DNA of 64,000 nucleotides, taken from Campylobacter concisus (GTDB lineage Bacteria > Campylobacterota > Campylobacteria > Campylobacterales > Campylobacteraceae). A program made the position numbers and the translations under genes. The DNA lies in the NCBI GenBank assembly GCA_002092835.1, contig LVWL01000019.1, positions 124,001-188,000 of the forward strand. Reading direction: 5' to 3'. The notes beneath the pieces are model-generated. The model did no database searches. It was not told the origin of the DNA and was given only the letters and a program-made list of their open reading frames with translations. Shown here piece after piece: positions 28,192 through 36,645 of the stretch (the stretch's first letter is position 1; each line of letters begins with the position of its first letter).

Positions 28192-28935
28192 CTACCACTC
28201 ATTTACAGCAAAAAGTATGGCCTTACGCATCTGCGTAAAAAGCTCATTACTAATCTCTTCGTACTCTTTGCCACGTTTTTTATATTGTGCCATGCCTGCT
28301 GCATCGTCGTTCCAAGAGCCCATACCGCCAAAGACATCAGCCAAGCTTGCCGCAGCAAAAAGAGCTAAATTTTTCTTTGGCATAAGCGGTGCATTAAATA
28401 TCTTTTGATCATCATTGTTTAAAGATCCAAGTGATTTTAAAGCCCTGCGAAAACACTCACCAAAATTCTCACACTCTATCTCATCTGCAAAGGCCGCTAT
28501 CTTAGTAAGTATGGCCATAAAAGCCTCTGTGTTGTCGCTAAAATTTTCTAAATTTACATCTTTTTCAAGACCGAATTCTTTATATATTATGTCCCAGCCT
28601 CTTTGATCTTTGTTGTATTTCCAGTAGGGTACGAAGTAACTTATGTGCTCTTTAAAAATGCAAATGATCGATTTTGCGGTAGAGTTTGAAAAGCTAAGCA
28701 ATAAACGTTCATCTGATGAGCCAGTTAAATTTGCAGTAAGTCTTACATCGCTTAATCCAAGCTTTAATGCGTGCTCAAACCACTCATTTACGCCATTTGC
28801 CCTATGGCCTGAGAGAAAGTGAAAATTTATACTATTTTCGTAGTTAGTGCCATTATATAGGATAGCAGAAATTGACTTTATGGCCTGCTTTGCGGCAACA
28901 ATAATGGTGCATATATTAAACATTTCACCATTCAT
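28192..28935 (-). CDS. Conserved-looking protein of unknown function
   Basis: A 247-residue protein I do not recognise. It has no signal peptide. The sequence is mixed alpha/beta with a NICTIIVAAKQAIKSISAIL start, a central block rich in aromatic residues (HISYFVPYWKYNKDQRGWD), and a GGMGSWNDDAAG segment. It reads on the minus strand, convergent with rpoN, and lies 39 bases downstream of a J-domain protein gene, with which it probably shares an mRNA. Codon use is like that of its neighbours. Confidence 0.65.
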   Translation of the reverse strand: MNGEMFNICTIIVAAKQAIKSISAILYNGTNYENSINFHFLSGHRANGVNEWFEHALKLGLSDVRLTANLTGSSDERLLLSFSNSTAKSIICIFKEHISYFVPYWKYNKDQRGWDIIYKEFGLEKDVNLENFSDNTEAFMAILTKIAAFADEIECENFGECFRRALKSLGSLNNDDQKIFNAPLMPKKNLALFAAASLADVFGGMGSWNDDAAGMAQYKKRGKEYEEISNELFTQMRKAILFAVNEW

Positions 28936-28974
28936 TTTTGGCTCCCTTTAATAGCTCTTGTGGTAAGCCGTGCT

Positions 28975-29805
28975 CTAGCCAACCATCACAAAATTTTCTT
29001 GATTTTTAAAGTATGGTTTTAGGCTCTCATAAGCAGATTGAATATTTTTAAATTTCTTTGCATATTCTTCTTGTATGAGAGGATTTTTGTTGGCGTGCCT
29101 ATCTGGGTGATAGATATTTACGAGTGAAAGATAGCTCTGCCTGATAGTTTCAAAGTCATCATCTTTTTTGCAACCTAAAATCCCAAAATTTTCCTCAAGC
29201 AAATTTGCAAGCACAGAAAATCTACTTACAAATTTAGATGAGCTTTTTATTTTTATGCCTTGTTTAAAGGCTTTGTAGTCTTTTTCATCATAGATAAAAT
29301 TTACGCTAAATTTTGGATAGCTTCTTTTGTAGAGTAGTTTATTTAATGTGTTTATGTCGTTGTCGTTTGAGATAGTGATGTTTAAAAAGTCATCATTTTT
29401 GCTAAAAGTAACATTACTTTTTACTAGACTCTCGCTGATGTAGCTAGCAAAATCTCTGCAAAGTGCATCTTTTAGTTCAAATTTGACTTCATTTTTTACA
29501 AAATTTACGTTTAGGCTAATGACTAGAGTTAGGGTATTTTTTTGAACAAAGCCAAGTTTTATGGTTTTATAGTTTGCAAAACGAATATCAAGCTTATCAT
29601 CACTTTGCTTTTCATAAATTTTTTTTATAAATTTTAAAAAGCACTTGCGTTGCGGGATCTCGCTCTCTTCATAAAATGAAATAACCTTATTTTTATTAGA
29701 TAAAATTTTTGAAAAATTTCTGCTTATCATATCTCTAAGCTCACGAAACAAAGCGTCATTATCAGTTAAAATGCTTAGAGATTCTAATGTTTGCGTAACT
29801 TTCAT
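28975..29805 (-). CDS. Protein with C-terminal DnaJ domain
   Basis: A 276-residue protein whose last 65 residues form a J domain, with FETIRQSYLSLVNIYHPDRHANKN containing the HPD motif at 233-235 needed to stimulate DnaK, and a closing helix (YAKKFKNIQSAYESLKPYF). The N-terminal 200 residues match nothing I know and are not the Gly/Phe-rich or zinc-finger parts of DnaJ, so this is a specialised co-chaperone. The client is unknown. It is followed on the same strand by another unknown gene. Confidence 0.8.
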   Translation of the reverse strand: MKVTQTLESLSILTDNDALFRELRDMISRNFSKILSNKNKVISFYEESEIPQRKCFLKFIKKIYEKQSDDKLDIRFANYKTIKLGFVQKNTLTLVISLNVNFVKNEVKFELKDALCRDFASYISESLVKSNVTFSKNDDFLNITISNDNDINTLNKLLYKRSYPKFSVNFIYDEKDYKAFKQGIKIKSSSKFVSRFSVLANLLEENFGILGCKKDDDFETIRQSYLSLVNIYHPDRHANKNPLIQEEYAKKFKNIQSAYESLKPYFKNQENFVMVG

Positions 29806-29855
29806 TGCCTACTCCACATAAAATATTACATGTTTTAGCAATAAGTATTCCAAAT

Positions 29856-30041
29856 TTATATTTTTCTTATATCTTGGCCTTTAATGTACTCTGCAAATTC
29901 GTTTTTTAGCTTATTTTCTTTATATGAGATCGCCTCTTCTTTTGTATGAGAAACGGCTTCTTTTTGAGTTTTTTTGATCTCACCTTGCTCTTTAGTAAGT
30001 TCTTTTTTTATCTCTTTTAAACTATCGAAAAAATCATTCAT
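29856..30041 (-). CDS. Small highly charged coiled-coil protein
   Basis: A 61-residue protein rich in Lys and Glu, with heptad-like spacing (FFDSLKEIKKELTKEQGEIKK). It lacks cysteine and any signal peptide. A clear ribosome-binding site (AAAAGGAG) lies before its ATG, which supports translation. It is divergent from the tRNA-Arg gene and 50 bases upstream of the J-domain gene. No function can be named. Confidence 0.6.
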   Translation of the reverse strand: MNDFFDSLKEIKKELTKEQGEIKKTQKEAVSHTKEEAISYKENKLKNEFAEYIKGQDIRKI

Positions 30042-30151
30042 TTTTGCTCCTTTTATTTTTATTGGATTTTACTAAAACAGTTATAAAATTAAAATGAATA
30101 CAATTTTTCTTTAAGGAAAGTTTGGCTAATATCTCGACTTAACTTTCTTGT

Positions 30152-30228
30152 GCGCTCGTAGCTCAGCTGGATAGAGCATTTGATTGCGGTTCAAAAGGTC
30201 AGAGATTCGAATTCTCTCGGGCGCACCA
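30152..30228 (+). tRNA. tRNA-Arg (anticodon GCG)
   Basis: A complete cloverleaf: acceptor GCGCTCG pairing with CGGGCGC, a D-arm with GCTC/GAGC, anticodon stem TTTGA/TCAAA around loop TTGCGGT (anticodon GCG), a T-arm AGAGA/TCTCT around TTCGAAT, discriminator A and encoded CCA. The anticodon GCG would read CGC and CGU. Many bacteria use an ACG tRNA edited to inosine for these codons, so the unedited GCG form is of some interest. Confidence 0.95.
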
Positions 30229-30298
30229 TCTTTTTAATTCTTAATGACAAACTTCATGATTTTTATAGTAAAATAAGCAAAAATTTAAAAGAGAAAAA

Positions 30299-31033
30299 AT
30301 GGATTTTCAAAATATTCAAAAACAAATTTCGGTACTAAAAGAAAGTTTGACAGCATTAGAACAAAATAGTGAACACGAGATCGGCTTGGCAGTTGGGGTT
30401 GTTGAGTTTAATAAAAATGCTGATGAACTTAAAAAAAAGCTTACAAATTTAAAAGGTGAAAGCGATTTTTTTAAAAGTGTCTTCAATACAGAGGACTATT
30501 ATGAAAACATTAGTACTTATTTGGAGCAGATAAAGAGAAGCTTAAATTATAAAATTGAGAAAAACGGTGTGAGCTTTAAGGCAAATGAAAATTTGCAAGA
30601 AAGCTATGTTGCCATTTTAAATATAATAGAAATTTTAGTAGCAGAGTATCAAATACAAAACAAAAATAAAGCGAAAAATCTCTTTTCTAGGACAACAGAC
30701 ACTACTCAAATAAAATCAATACTTGCGGAGCTAAATACTCTACAAGAGCGTATACATAATGTTTTGCATATTCATTCTAGGATAGTTTCAAATGTTATTT
30801 TGCAAAATTTTAAGATAATTTATACGTTCTTTTATAATTGTATTAAGGCTGCAAAGCAACGCAAAGATGAACTTTTACTGGTGGAGATCGCGGGTATAAC
30901 TGATAAGATAATAACTATGACAAAACCAGTCTTTAGTGCAAAAATTTTAAATACAAATGAGCTTATTTATCACTACTTGATCTTTGAGCTAAAAGAACTA
31001 AAAGCTTGTGCGATAGGCGAGGAACTAGTTTAA
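30299..31033 (+). CDS. Coiled-coil protein of unknown function
   Basis: A 244-residue, almost entirely helical protein. The first 60 residues form a coiled coil (IQKQISVLKESLTALEQN, NADELKKKLTNLKGES), and a later block (ILAELNTLQERIHNVLHIHSRIVSN) looks like a second. No transmembrane helix, signal peptide or catalytic motif is visible. The ATG follows AGAGAAAAA and lies 70 bases after the tRNA-Arg gene, which may provide its promoter. It converges on murG, overlapping it by nine bases. Confidence 0.65.
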   Translation: MDFQNIQKQISVLKESLTALEQNSEHEIGLAVGVVEFNKNADELKKKLTNLKGESDFFKSVFNTEDYYENISTYLEQIKRSLNYKIEKNGVSFKANENLQESYVAILNIIEILVAEYQIQNKNKAKNLFSRTTDTTQIKSILAELNTLQERIHNVLHIHSRIVSNVILQNFKIIYTFFYNCIKAAKQRKDELLLVEIAGITDKIITMTKPVFSAKILNTNELIYHYLIFELKELKACAIGEELV

Positions 31034-32047
31034 AATTTTATCAATTATCTCTTTTGCTCCATTTGGCAAAAGGATCTCTTTTAGAGCTTTACTGCTTTTG
31101 TTTAGATCAAAATTTTCTATCATTCCTATAACTTCATCTTTGTCTAAATTTTCTCCATTTTGCAAGCAAATTTTAGCAATGCCTTTATCTTTTAAAAATT
31201 TAGCGTTATAAAACTGATGATTACCAGCAGCATAAGGAAATGGCACAAAGATAGATGGCAAAGCATTTGCGCAAAGCTCCCAAAGCGAGCTAGCTCCTGC
31301 TCTTGATATGGCAAGGTCAGCCTTGCTCATCTTATTTTCTATCTCTTTACTAAATTCAAAAATTTCTAAATTCGTTTCATTAAAGCCAAGTTCATCATAT
31401 TTTTTTTTAAGTTCATCAAAGCCGTTTTTACCACATTGATGAATGATCTTTATACCTTTTTCTTTAAGATATGGAGCTAAATTTATAGCTAGTTCATTTA
31501 TCGCTTTTGCGCCTTGCGAGCCTCCTAAAAACAAAATAGTCTTTAGCTCCTCTCTCACTCTTGCACTATCGAAAAATTTCTTTGCCACAGGGTAAGGGTA
31601 GGGCGAAGCTTCATCATAAGAGCTAAAAAAGCCTTTCGCATAGGGCTTTAAAATTTTATTTAATTTGCCCATTACAGCATTTTGTTCGTGGATAAAAAGT
31701 GGTACTTTTGAGATAATGGCTGCAATAGCCGCTGGAGCTGCTGAATAGCCACCAACGCTAATGACTGCATTAACGCCATTTTCTTTAAAAATTTGCTTGC
31801 ATTTTAGCGCTAGGCTTATGATATTTGTTAGTGATTTTAGCTTTGCAAGGCCTCTTTTATTTACGACGCCGCTACTTGGTAAGAAAAATTTTTGTAAAAA
31901 ATTCTCGTCATTCTCAAACCAAAATTTATCTTGCCCACTAGTTGAACCAATAAAAATGGGCTTAATATCTCGTCTATTTAGCTCCTCACAAAAGCTCTTT
32001 GCAATCGCTAAATGCCCACCAGTGCCTCCACCGCAAATAACAATCAT
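31025..32047 (-). CDS. murG: UDP-GlcNAc:lipid I N-acetylglucosaminyltransferase MurG
   Basis: Makes lipid II on the inner face of the cytoplasmic membrane. The 340-residue GT-B enzyme opens with VICGGGTGGHLA (G-loop 1) and has SVGGYSAAPAA, HEQNAVMGKLNK, FLGGSQGAKAINE (donor-site loop), SRAGASSLWELC and FPYAAGNHQ, all hallmarks of MurG. It overlaps ftsW by four bases, pairing the lipid II synthase with the divisome glycosyltransferase. Confidence 0.95.
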   Translation of the reverse strand: MIVICGGGTGGHLAIAKSFCEELNRRDIKPIFIGSTSGQDKFWFENDENFLQKFFLPSSGVVNKRGLAKLKSLTNIISLALKCKQIFKENGVNAVISVGGYSAAPAAIAAIISKVPLFIHEQNAVMGKLNKILKPYAKGFFSSYDEASPYPYPVAKKFFDSARVREELKTILFLGGSQGAKAINELAINLAPYLKEKGIKIIHQCGKNGFDELKKKYDELGFNETNLEIFEFSKEIENKMSKADLAISRAGASSLWELCANALPSIFVPFPYAAGNHQFYNAKFLKDKGIAKICLQNGENLDKDEVIGMIENFDLNKSSKALKEILLPNGAKEIIDKILN

Positions 32048-33204
32048 AATTTTGCCCTTTTACTAACCATCAAAACCATGCCGATACCGATACAAATCGC
32101 AAGCACAGAGCTACCACCGTAACTAAGAAATGGCACAGCAATACCTTTGATAGGCGTGATCGATGTGATGCCATAGCTATTCATTAAAAATGAAAACGAT
32201 AATATAAGCCCGACACCAAGCGTAAATAAATGATAGACCTTATTTTCGCTTCTAGCTGAAATTCTAAAAATTCTATAAAGTAGCGTTATAAATATAGCTA
32301 CGATACACAAAATACCAAATACACCAACCTCTTCAGCGATACCAGCTAGTACAAAGTCAGTATGAACCTCACTTAAAAAGCCAAGTTTAAAGATACCAGC
32401 GCCAAGCCCTTCGCCGAAAAATTCGCCATGCTTTATAGCGTTTAACGAGTGAGAAATTTGATATGGCTCTGGCGCATCAGCCACTCTTAATACATCTGCA
32501 ACGCTATCAGGCAAGAAAGAAAGCACCATATTTTGTATCGTGCCCCACCATGATTTTATACGTAAAATTCTATGCTCAGAGCTGATTATCGCTACTGTCA
32601 TAACAAAAGCAGCTCCTAAAATACCGATACTAAAAAGTCTTGCGCTTGCTCCTGCAAAAAGTGCCATCGTCACAAATGTAAGTGCTAGCACGACCACTTG
32701 ACCAAGGTCATTTTGCATAACAGCGATAAGAAAGATAGCAACACCAAAAAGAATAATATAAGGCATGAGTATCTTAATCTCATCTAGCAAGGTCCTTTTG
32801 CCTTCACTAAATTTTCTAGTAAAACTCCAAGCCAAGAAGTAGACAAAACCGATTTTAAAAAACTCAACTGGAGCTAGCGAAAAGCCAGGTAGCCTGATCC
32901 AACGCCTGGCGCCACCAGCGTCAGTTACCATTGAAGCTGGCAATGCATGCATTAGCCCCATGGCGATACCGCAAGATATAAGAAGGCCAAACCCTATCCA
33001 AACAAGCGTTTTTTCAGGATTGAGTCTAGAGAGCCACCACATAATGAAAATTCCGATACAACCAACAATAAACTGGCGGATAAAAAAGTGAAACTCGTCG
33101 TAATTAAAAAATAAAACCGTAAAAACTGGCAAAGATAGTGAAAAAATAATGCTTATAGCGATCAAAGTCGAACAAAGATAGAAAATGATCTTATCAACTG
33201 CCAA
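32044..33204 (-). CDS. ftsW: Septal peptidoglycan glycosyltransferase FtsW
   Basis: SEDS-family polymerase of septal peptidoglycan. The 386-residue polytopic protein has about ten membrane segments, beginning with LCSTLIAISIIFSLSLPVFTVLF. Hallmarks include GGARRWIRLPGFSLAPVEFFKIG, QNDLGQVVVL and HTDFVLAGIAEEVG followed by the late loop TPIKGIAVPFLSYGGSS. I call FtsW and not RodA because of the adjacent murG and the early position in the cell-wall pair. It is divergent from murI. Confidence 0.88.
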   Translation of the reverse strand: MAVDKIIFYLCSTLIAISIIFSLSLPVFTVLFFNYDEFHFFIRQFIVGCIGIFIMWWLSRLNPEKTLVWIGFGLLISCGIAMGLMHALPASMVTDAGGARRWIRLPGFSLAPVEFFKIGFVYFLAWSFTRKFSEGKRTLLDEIKILMPYIILFGVAIFLIAVMQNDLGQVVVLALTFVTMALFAGASARLFSIGILGAAFVMTVAIISSEHRILRIKSWWGTIQNMVLSFLPDSVADVLRVADAPEPYQISHSLNAIKHGEFFGEGLGAGIFKLGFLSEVHTDFVLAGIAEEVGVFGILCIVAIFITLLYRIFRISARSENKVYHLFTLGVGLILSFSFLMNSYGITSITPIKGIAVPFLSYGGSSVLAICIGIGMVLMVSKRAKL

Positions 33205-33267
33205 AATTTAACTCCAAGTTTAAAAAGTGTTAAAGTATAATAAAAAACGGCTTACAAAGATATTATT

Positions 33268-33276
33268 TGCTATAAT
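33268..33276 (+). promoter_or_regulatory. Extended -10 promoter for murI
   Basis: TGCTATAAT is an extended -10 element with a consensus TATAAT hexamer, 20 bases upstream of the murI ATG. There is no good -35, which is usual for Campylobacter. The transcription start would fall near 33283, giving a short leader holding GGAAGGG. Confidence 0.6.
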
Positions 33277-33296
33277 TGCAGGCTTTAAGGAAGGGC

Positions 33297-34085
33297 ATGA
33301 AAATAGGTATATTTGACTCAGGACTTGGCGGACTGAGCGTCTTAAATGAAGCTTTAAACAAGCTTAGCGAGCATGAATTTTTATATTATGCAGACGTAAA
33401 AAATGTCCCGTATGGACAAAAGAGTAGGGATGAGATATTAAAATTTAGCTTTGATGCGGTGAAATTTCTCATAGAAAATGGCGCAAAAGCTGTCGTAGTG
33501 GCTTGCAACACAGCAACTAGTGTAGCGATAAAAGAGCTTAGAGCAAATTTAAATGTACCCATAATCGGCATGGAGCCAGCTGTAAAAAAGGCTCATGACT
33601 TAAGCCATAATGATGCCTTAAAAACGCTTGTCATAGCCACTCCGGTCACCGTAAATGGTGTAAAACTAAAAGAGCTGATCGCAAATTTACACGCAAAAAA
33701 TAAGACTGAGCTACTTGCTCTACCACGCCTTGTAAATTTTGCTGAAAATGGGGAATTTGACACCGAGAATGTGAAATCATATCTAAAAGAAGAGTTAGCT
33801 AAATTTGATCTAAATAAATTTGGTTTTTTAGTGCTTGGCTGCACGCACTTTAACTATTTTAAAGATAGCATAAGAGAATTTTTGCCGTCAAATATAAGCA
33901 TAATTGATGGTAACGAAGGAACAATAAACCGCCTTATAAGCGAGCTTAGGCTTACGATTTCAAATGCAAATTTAACTTCAAATGTGAAATTTTTCTACTC
34001 TGGCGCCGAGGTGTACGAGCAAAGCGAACTAGATAAAATTTCAAGAAATTTAGCTAGATTAGAGAAGATGAGAGAGATTTACTAG
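33297..34085 (+). CDS. murI: Glutamate racemase
   Basis: Produces D-glutamate for peptidoglycan. Starting at ATG 33297, after AAGGAAGGG, the protein opens MKIGIFDSGLGGLSVL, with the catalytic Asp in the first strand. The two catalytic cysteines lie in VVACNTATSVA and LGCTHFNYF. An upstream in-frame ATG at 33276 would add seven residues that overlap the -10 element, so I reject it. Length of 262 residues is normal. Confidence 0.95.
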   Translation: MKIGIFDSGLGGLSVLNEALNKLSEHEFLYYADVKNVPYGQKSRDEILKFSFDAVKFLIENGAKAVVVACNTATSVAIKELRANLNVPIIGMEPAVKKAHDLSHNDALKTLVIATPVTVNGVKLKELIANLHAKNKTELLALPRLVNFAENGEFDTENVKSYLKEELAKFDLNKFGFLVLGCTHFNYFKDSIREFLPSNISIIDGNEGTINRLISELRLTISNANLTSNVKFFYSGAEVYEQSELDKISRNLARLEKMREIY

Positions 34086-34155
34086 ACTAAATTTAGCTAA
34101 AACCTTGAGCCAAATTTTAGAAAATACACTAAATTTTACATGTTTTTATATGTAT

Positions 34156-34746
34156 TTAGCCTTTTCTTTGCTTTATTATATAGACCACGCTTATTACTGC
34201 AACTACAGCCAAAAGAGCGATCGTGATTATTAAAAGTGTCTGTTTGCTAGGATTTGAGCCTAGAAAATAGCCAACTCCAAGCAAAATAGCACACCAAATC
34301 CCAGCTCCAAGCGTGGTAAATAGGCAAAATCTAAAAATGTTCATCTTAGCAAGTCCAGCTGGTAGGCTGATGTATTGACGAATGCCAGGAATAAGACGTG
34401 AGTTAAATGTAGAAATTTCGCCGTGTTTGTTGAAAAATGCCTCAAATTTATCCATTTTTTCGTGAGTGATGCCCACAAATTTGCCGTATTTTAAAACGAT
34501 CTCACGTCCAAAAAAATAGCAAAGATAATAGTTAAAAATAGCTCCAAGTAAGCTACCAAGCGTACCTGCAAAAAAGGCCAAAATTAAACTCATTTCACCT
34601 TTATGCGCCAAATAGCCAGCCGGTATCATCGCGACCTCGCTTGGAAATGGAAAAAACGAGCTTTCTAAAAACATCATCACAAATATGCCAGCATAACCCC
34701 AGCTACTTACGCTCGCAACTATAAAATCAATAACATCATGCAGCAT
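34156..34746 (-). CDS. DedA-family membrane protein
   Basis: Polytopic membrane protein of 196 residues in the DedA family, which recycles polyprenyl-phosphate or other lipids across the inner membrane. Diagnostic features are [23 protein letters not shown] near residue 27 and [21 protein letters not shown] (residues about 115-135), with the charged Glu and Arg residues essential in this family. The C-terminal tail is a single helix plus basic end ([10 protein letters not shown]). It converges on murI. The exact lipid substrate cannot be told from sequence. Confidence 0.88.
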   Translation of the reverse strand: MLHDVIDFIVASVSSWGYAGIFVMMFLESSFFPFPSEVAMIPAGYLAHKGEMSLILAFFAGTLGSLLGAIFNYYLCYFFGREIVLKYGKFVGITHEKMDKFEAFFNKHGEISTFNSRLIPGIRQYISLPAGLAKMNIFRFCLFTTLGAGIWCAILLGVGYFLGSNPSKQTLLIITIALLAVVAVISVVYIIKQRKG

Positions 34747-34865
34747 TCAATTTCCTAAAAATTTTATAAAAAAAGTCATTTTAGCAAAGCATAGCTTAAG
34801 CTTTTTGACAAAAAATAAAGAGAGTTTATAGCTTATTAAAACAAGATGAAAGTAGAAACAAAATA

Positions 34866-34882
34866 GGGCGAAAGCTCGCCCC
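34866..34882 (-). terminator. Rho-independent terminator after metQ2
   Basis: On the minus strand GGGCGA and TCGCCC pair as a short G+C-rich hairpin just after the restored metQ2 stop at 34887, followed by TATTTTGTTT. It is well placed to end the valS-metNI-metQ transcript. Confidence 0.6.
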
Positions 34883-34886
34883 GTTT

Positions 34887-35665
34887 TTAAAATGCAGGTA
34901 TAACTTCGCCTTTATAGCGAGTAATGATGAAATTTTTGGTATCAGGCTAAGCACCGCATCAATCAAAGCTTTGATTTTAGGGTTATTTTCGTTGCCAGCC
35001 TTTGTAACGATGATGTTGGCGTAAGGACTGTTGGCATCCTCAAGCAAAAGTGCGTCTTTTGCCACGCTCATACCAAGATCAAGGACGAAATTTGTGCTAA
35101 TGGCAGCAATATCGACATCATCAAGCGTCCTTGGGATCTGAGCGCCTTCTAGCTCGACAAACTGCAAATTCTTAGGATTTTTAGTTATGTCATTTACGGT
35201 TGCGACTTTCACGTTTTTATCGATCTCTATAAGACCAGCTTTCTCTAAAATTCTAAGCGCTCTGTTGCCATTTGACGGATCGTAAGCGATAGCCACTTTT
35301 GTGCCATCTTTTAGATCTTTTATATTTTTTATCTTTTTAGAGTAAAAGCCAAGTGGCTCGACATGGACGTTTGCAACGCTTACAAGGTGTAAGCCTCTAG
35401 CCTTATTTTGCTCCTCAAGATATGGCAAATGCTGAAAGAAATTTGCATCCAAGCTGCCATCTTCTGTGGCGACATTTGGGATGGAGTAGTCTGAAATTTC
35501 AGAGATAACAAGGTCATAGCCTTTATCTTTTAGCTTTGGCTTTACAAATTCTAAAATTTCAGCGTGTGGCACTGGCGATACGCCAACTACGATAGTGTGG
35601 TCTTTGTCGGCTGCGTGAAGGCTTAGAGCAACTAAAGATGCGGTTAAAAGTTTGATAAATTTCAT
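34887..35665 (-). pseudogene. Methionine-binding lipoprotein-type protein MetQ2, C-terminal frameshift
   Basis: NlpA/MetQ-type periplasmic substrate-binding protein, a second copy next to metQ1. A signal peptide (KLLTASLVALSLHA) without lipobox leads to TIVVGVSPVPHAEIL, FFQHLPYLEEQNKARG and QIPRTLDDVDIAAISTNFVLD. As given, the frame is broken after IDAVLS, and the tail becomes unrelated residues. One added base at the GG at 34945-34946 gives SPDTKNFIITRYKGEVIPAF and a stop at 34887, making 259 residues, like MetQ1 (260). The substrate may be methionine or a related compound; divergence from MetQ1 could mean a different ligand. Confidence 0.88.
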
Positions 35666-35688
35666 TGTTTTTCCTTTTTTATTTGGTT

Positions 35689-35727
35689 TAAGCGACGCTA
35701 AAAAGGTAAAAGCTTTTACGTCGCTTA
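35689..35727 (-). repeat. Stem-loop between metQ1 and metQ2
   Basis: TAAGCGACG (35689-35697) pairs perfectly with CGTCGCTTA (35719-35727), enclosing a second palindrome GTAAAAGCTTTTAC. It lies 14 bases past the metQ1 stop. No U-run follows, so it is more likely an mRNA stabiliser or partial terminator that lowers metQ2 expression. Confidence 0.5.
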
Positions 35728-35740
35728 TTTAAAATTTTAA

Positions 35741-36523
35741 TTAAAACGCTGGAAGAATAGCGCCGTTGTATTTGATCTCGATAAATTTCTTAACTTCTGA
35801 TGAGTTAATAGCCTTATCAAGAGCCTTTATTTTAGGGCTATTTTCGTTGCCAGACTTTACTACAACATAGTTTACATATGGGCTATTTTTGCTTTCAAGC
35901 ACAAGTGCGTCTTTTACCGGATTAAGATTAGCATTTAGAGCATAGTTTGTGTTGATAACTGCAATAGTAACGTCATCAAGCGTTCTTGGCACTTGAGCAG
36001 TCTCGATCTCTTCAAATTTAAGCTTTTTAGGGTTATCAACTATATCAAGCGGAGTTTTTAGTGGATTATCGTTTAGCTTAATAAGTCCAGCATTTGCAAG
36101 GATATCTAAAGCACGGCTTTCATTTGTCGGATCATTTGGGATAGATACGGTCGAACCATCTTTTAGATCTTTGATGTCTTTTATCTTTTTAGAATAAACT
36201 CCCATTGGCTCAAGATGAACGCCAACTGTTTTTACAAGATGAGTACCTTTGTTTTTATTAAATTCGTCCAAATATGGAAGGTGCTGAAAGAAATTTGCAT
36301 CTAAATCGCCATCTTCTGTTGCAAGGTTTGGCGTAGTGTAGTCGTTAAATTCTTTGATCTCAAGCGTATAGCCATCTTTTGCCAAAATAGGCTTTACAAC
36401 CTCTAAAATTTCAGCATGTGGGATAGGTGTAGCACCAACGATTATTGTTTTTGATTTATCAGCTGCATTTGCACTTACACTAAGACCAAGAGCAACTAAA
36501 GAAGTAAGAAGTAGTTTTTTCAT
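35741..36523 (-). CDS. metQ: Methionine ABC transporter substrate-binding protein MetQ1
   Basis: Periplasmic binding component of a MetNIQ importer, 260 residues. A signal peptide (KKLLLTSLVALGLSVSANA) lacks a lipobox Cys. The body has TIIVGATPIPHAEIL, FFQHLPYLDEFNKNKG, KKIKDIKDLKDGSTVSIP and AQVPRTLDDVTIAVINTNYAL, the shared pattern of NlpA-type proteins. The ATG 36523 follows AAAAGGATAATAA. That ribosome-binding site can be masked by a hairpin (36528-36564) and lies downstream of a Met/Cys-containing leader peptide, pointing to control by amino-acid supply. Confidence 0.93.
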   Translation of the reverse strand: MKKLLLTSLVALGLSVSANAADKSKTIIVGATPIPHAEILEVVKPILAKDGYTLEIKEFNDYTTPNLATEDGDLDANFFQHLPYLDEFNKNKGTHLVKTVGVHLEPMGVYSKKIKDIKDLKDGSTVSIPNDPTNESRALDILANAGLIKLNDNPLKTPLDIVDNPKKLKFEEIETAQVPRTLDDVTIAVINTNYALNANLNPVKDALVLESKNSPYVNYVVVKSGNENSPKIKALDKAINSSEVKKFIEIKYNGAILPAF

Positions 36524-36527
36524 TTAT

Positions 36528-36643
36528 TATCCTTTTAAAATTTGCCAAGCACCAAAAAAGGATAAATTTAAGCTATAGGGTTAAATTTCTTTTTAAGCGC
36601 TTAAGCTAGTTCTAAGCACTTAAAAAGAAATTTTGTGCTTAGA
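36528..36643 (-). promoter_or_regulatory. Candidate attenuator with competing hairpins upstream of metQ1
   Basis: On the minus strand TCTAAGCAC (36643-36635) can pair perfectly with GTGCTTAGA (36619-36611). The same second segment is also part of a 21-base arm (36633-36613) that pairs with 36603-36583 with one mismatch (G:T-type). The two structures exclude each other. Further on, TATCCTTTT (36564-36556) pairs perfectly with AAAAGGATA (36536-36528), which covers the metQ1 ribosome-binding site. The first segment starts only three bases after the leader-peptide stop, so a terminating ribosome would block the short hairpin. No U-run follows the long hairpin, so control may be translational. Confidence 0.6.
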
Positions 36644-36645
36644 GA

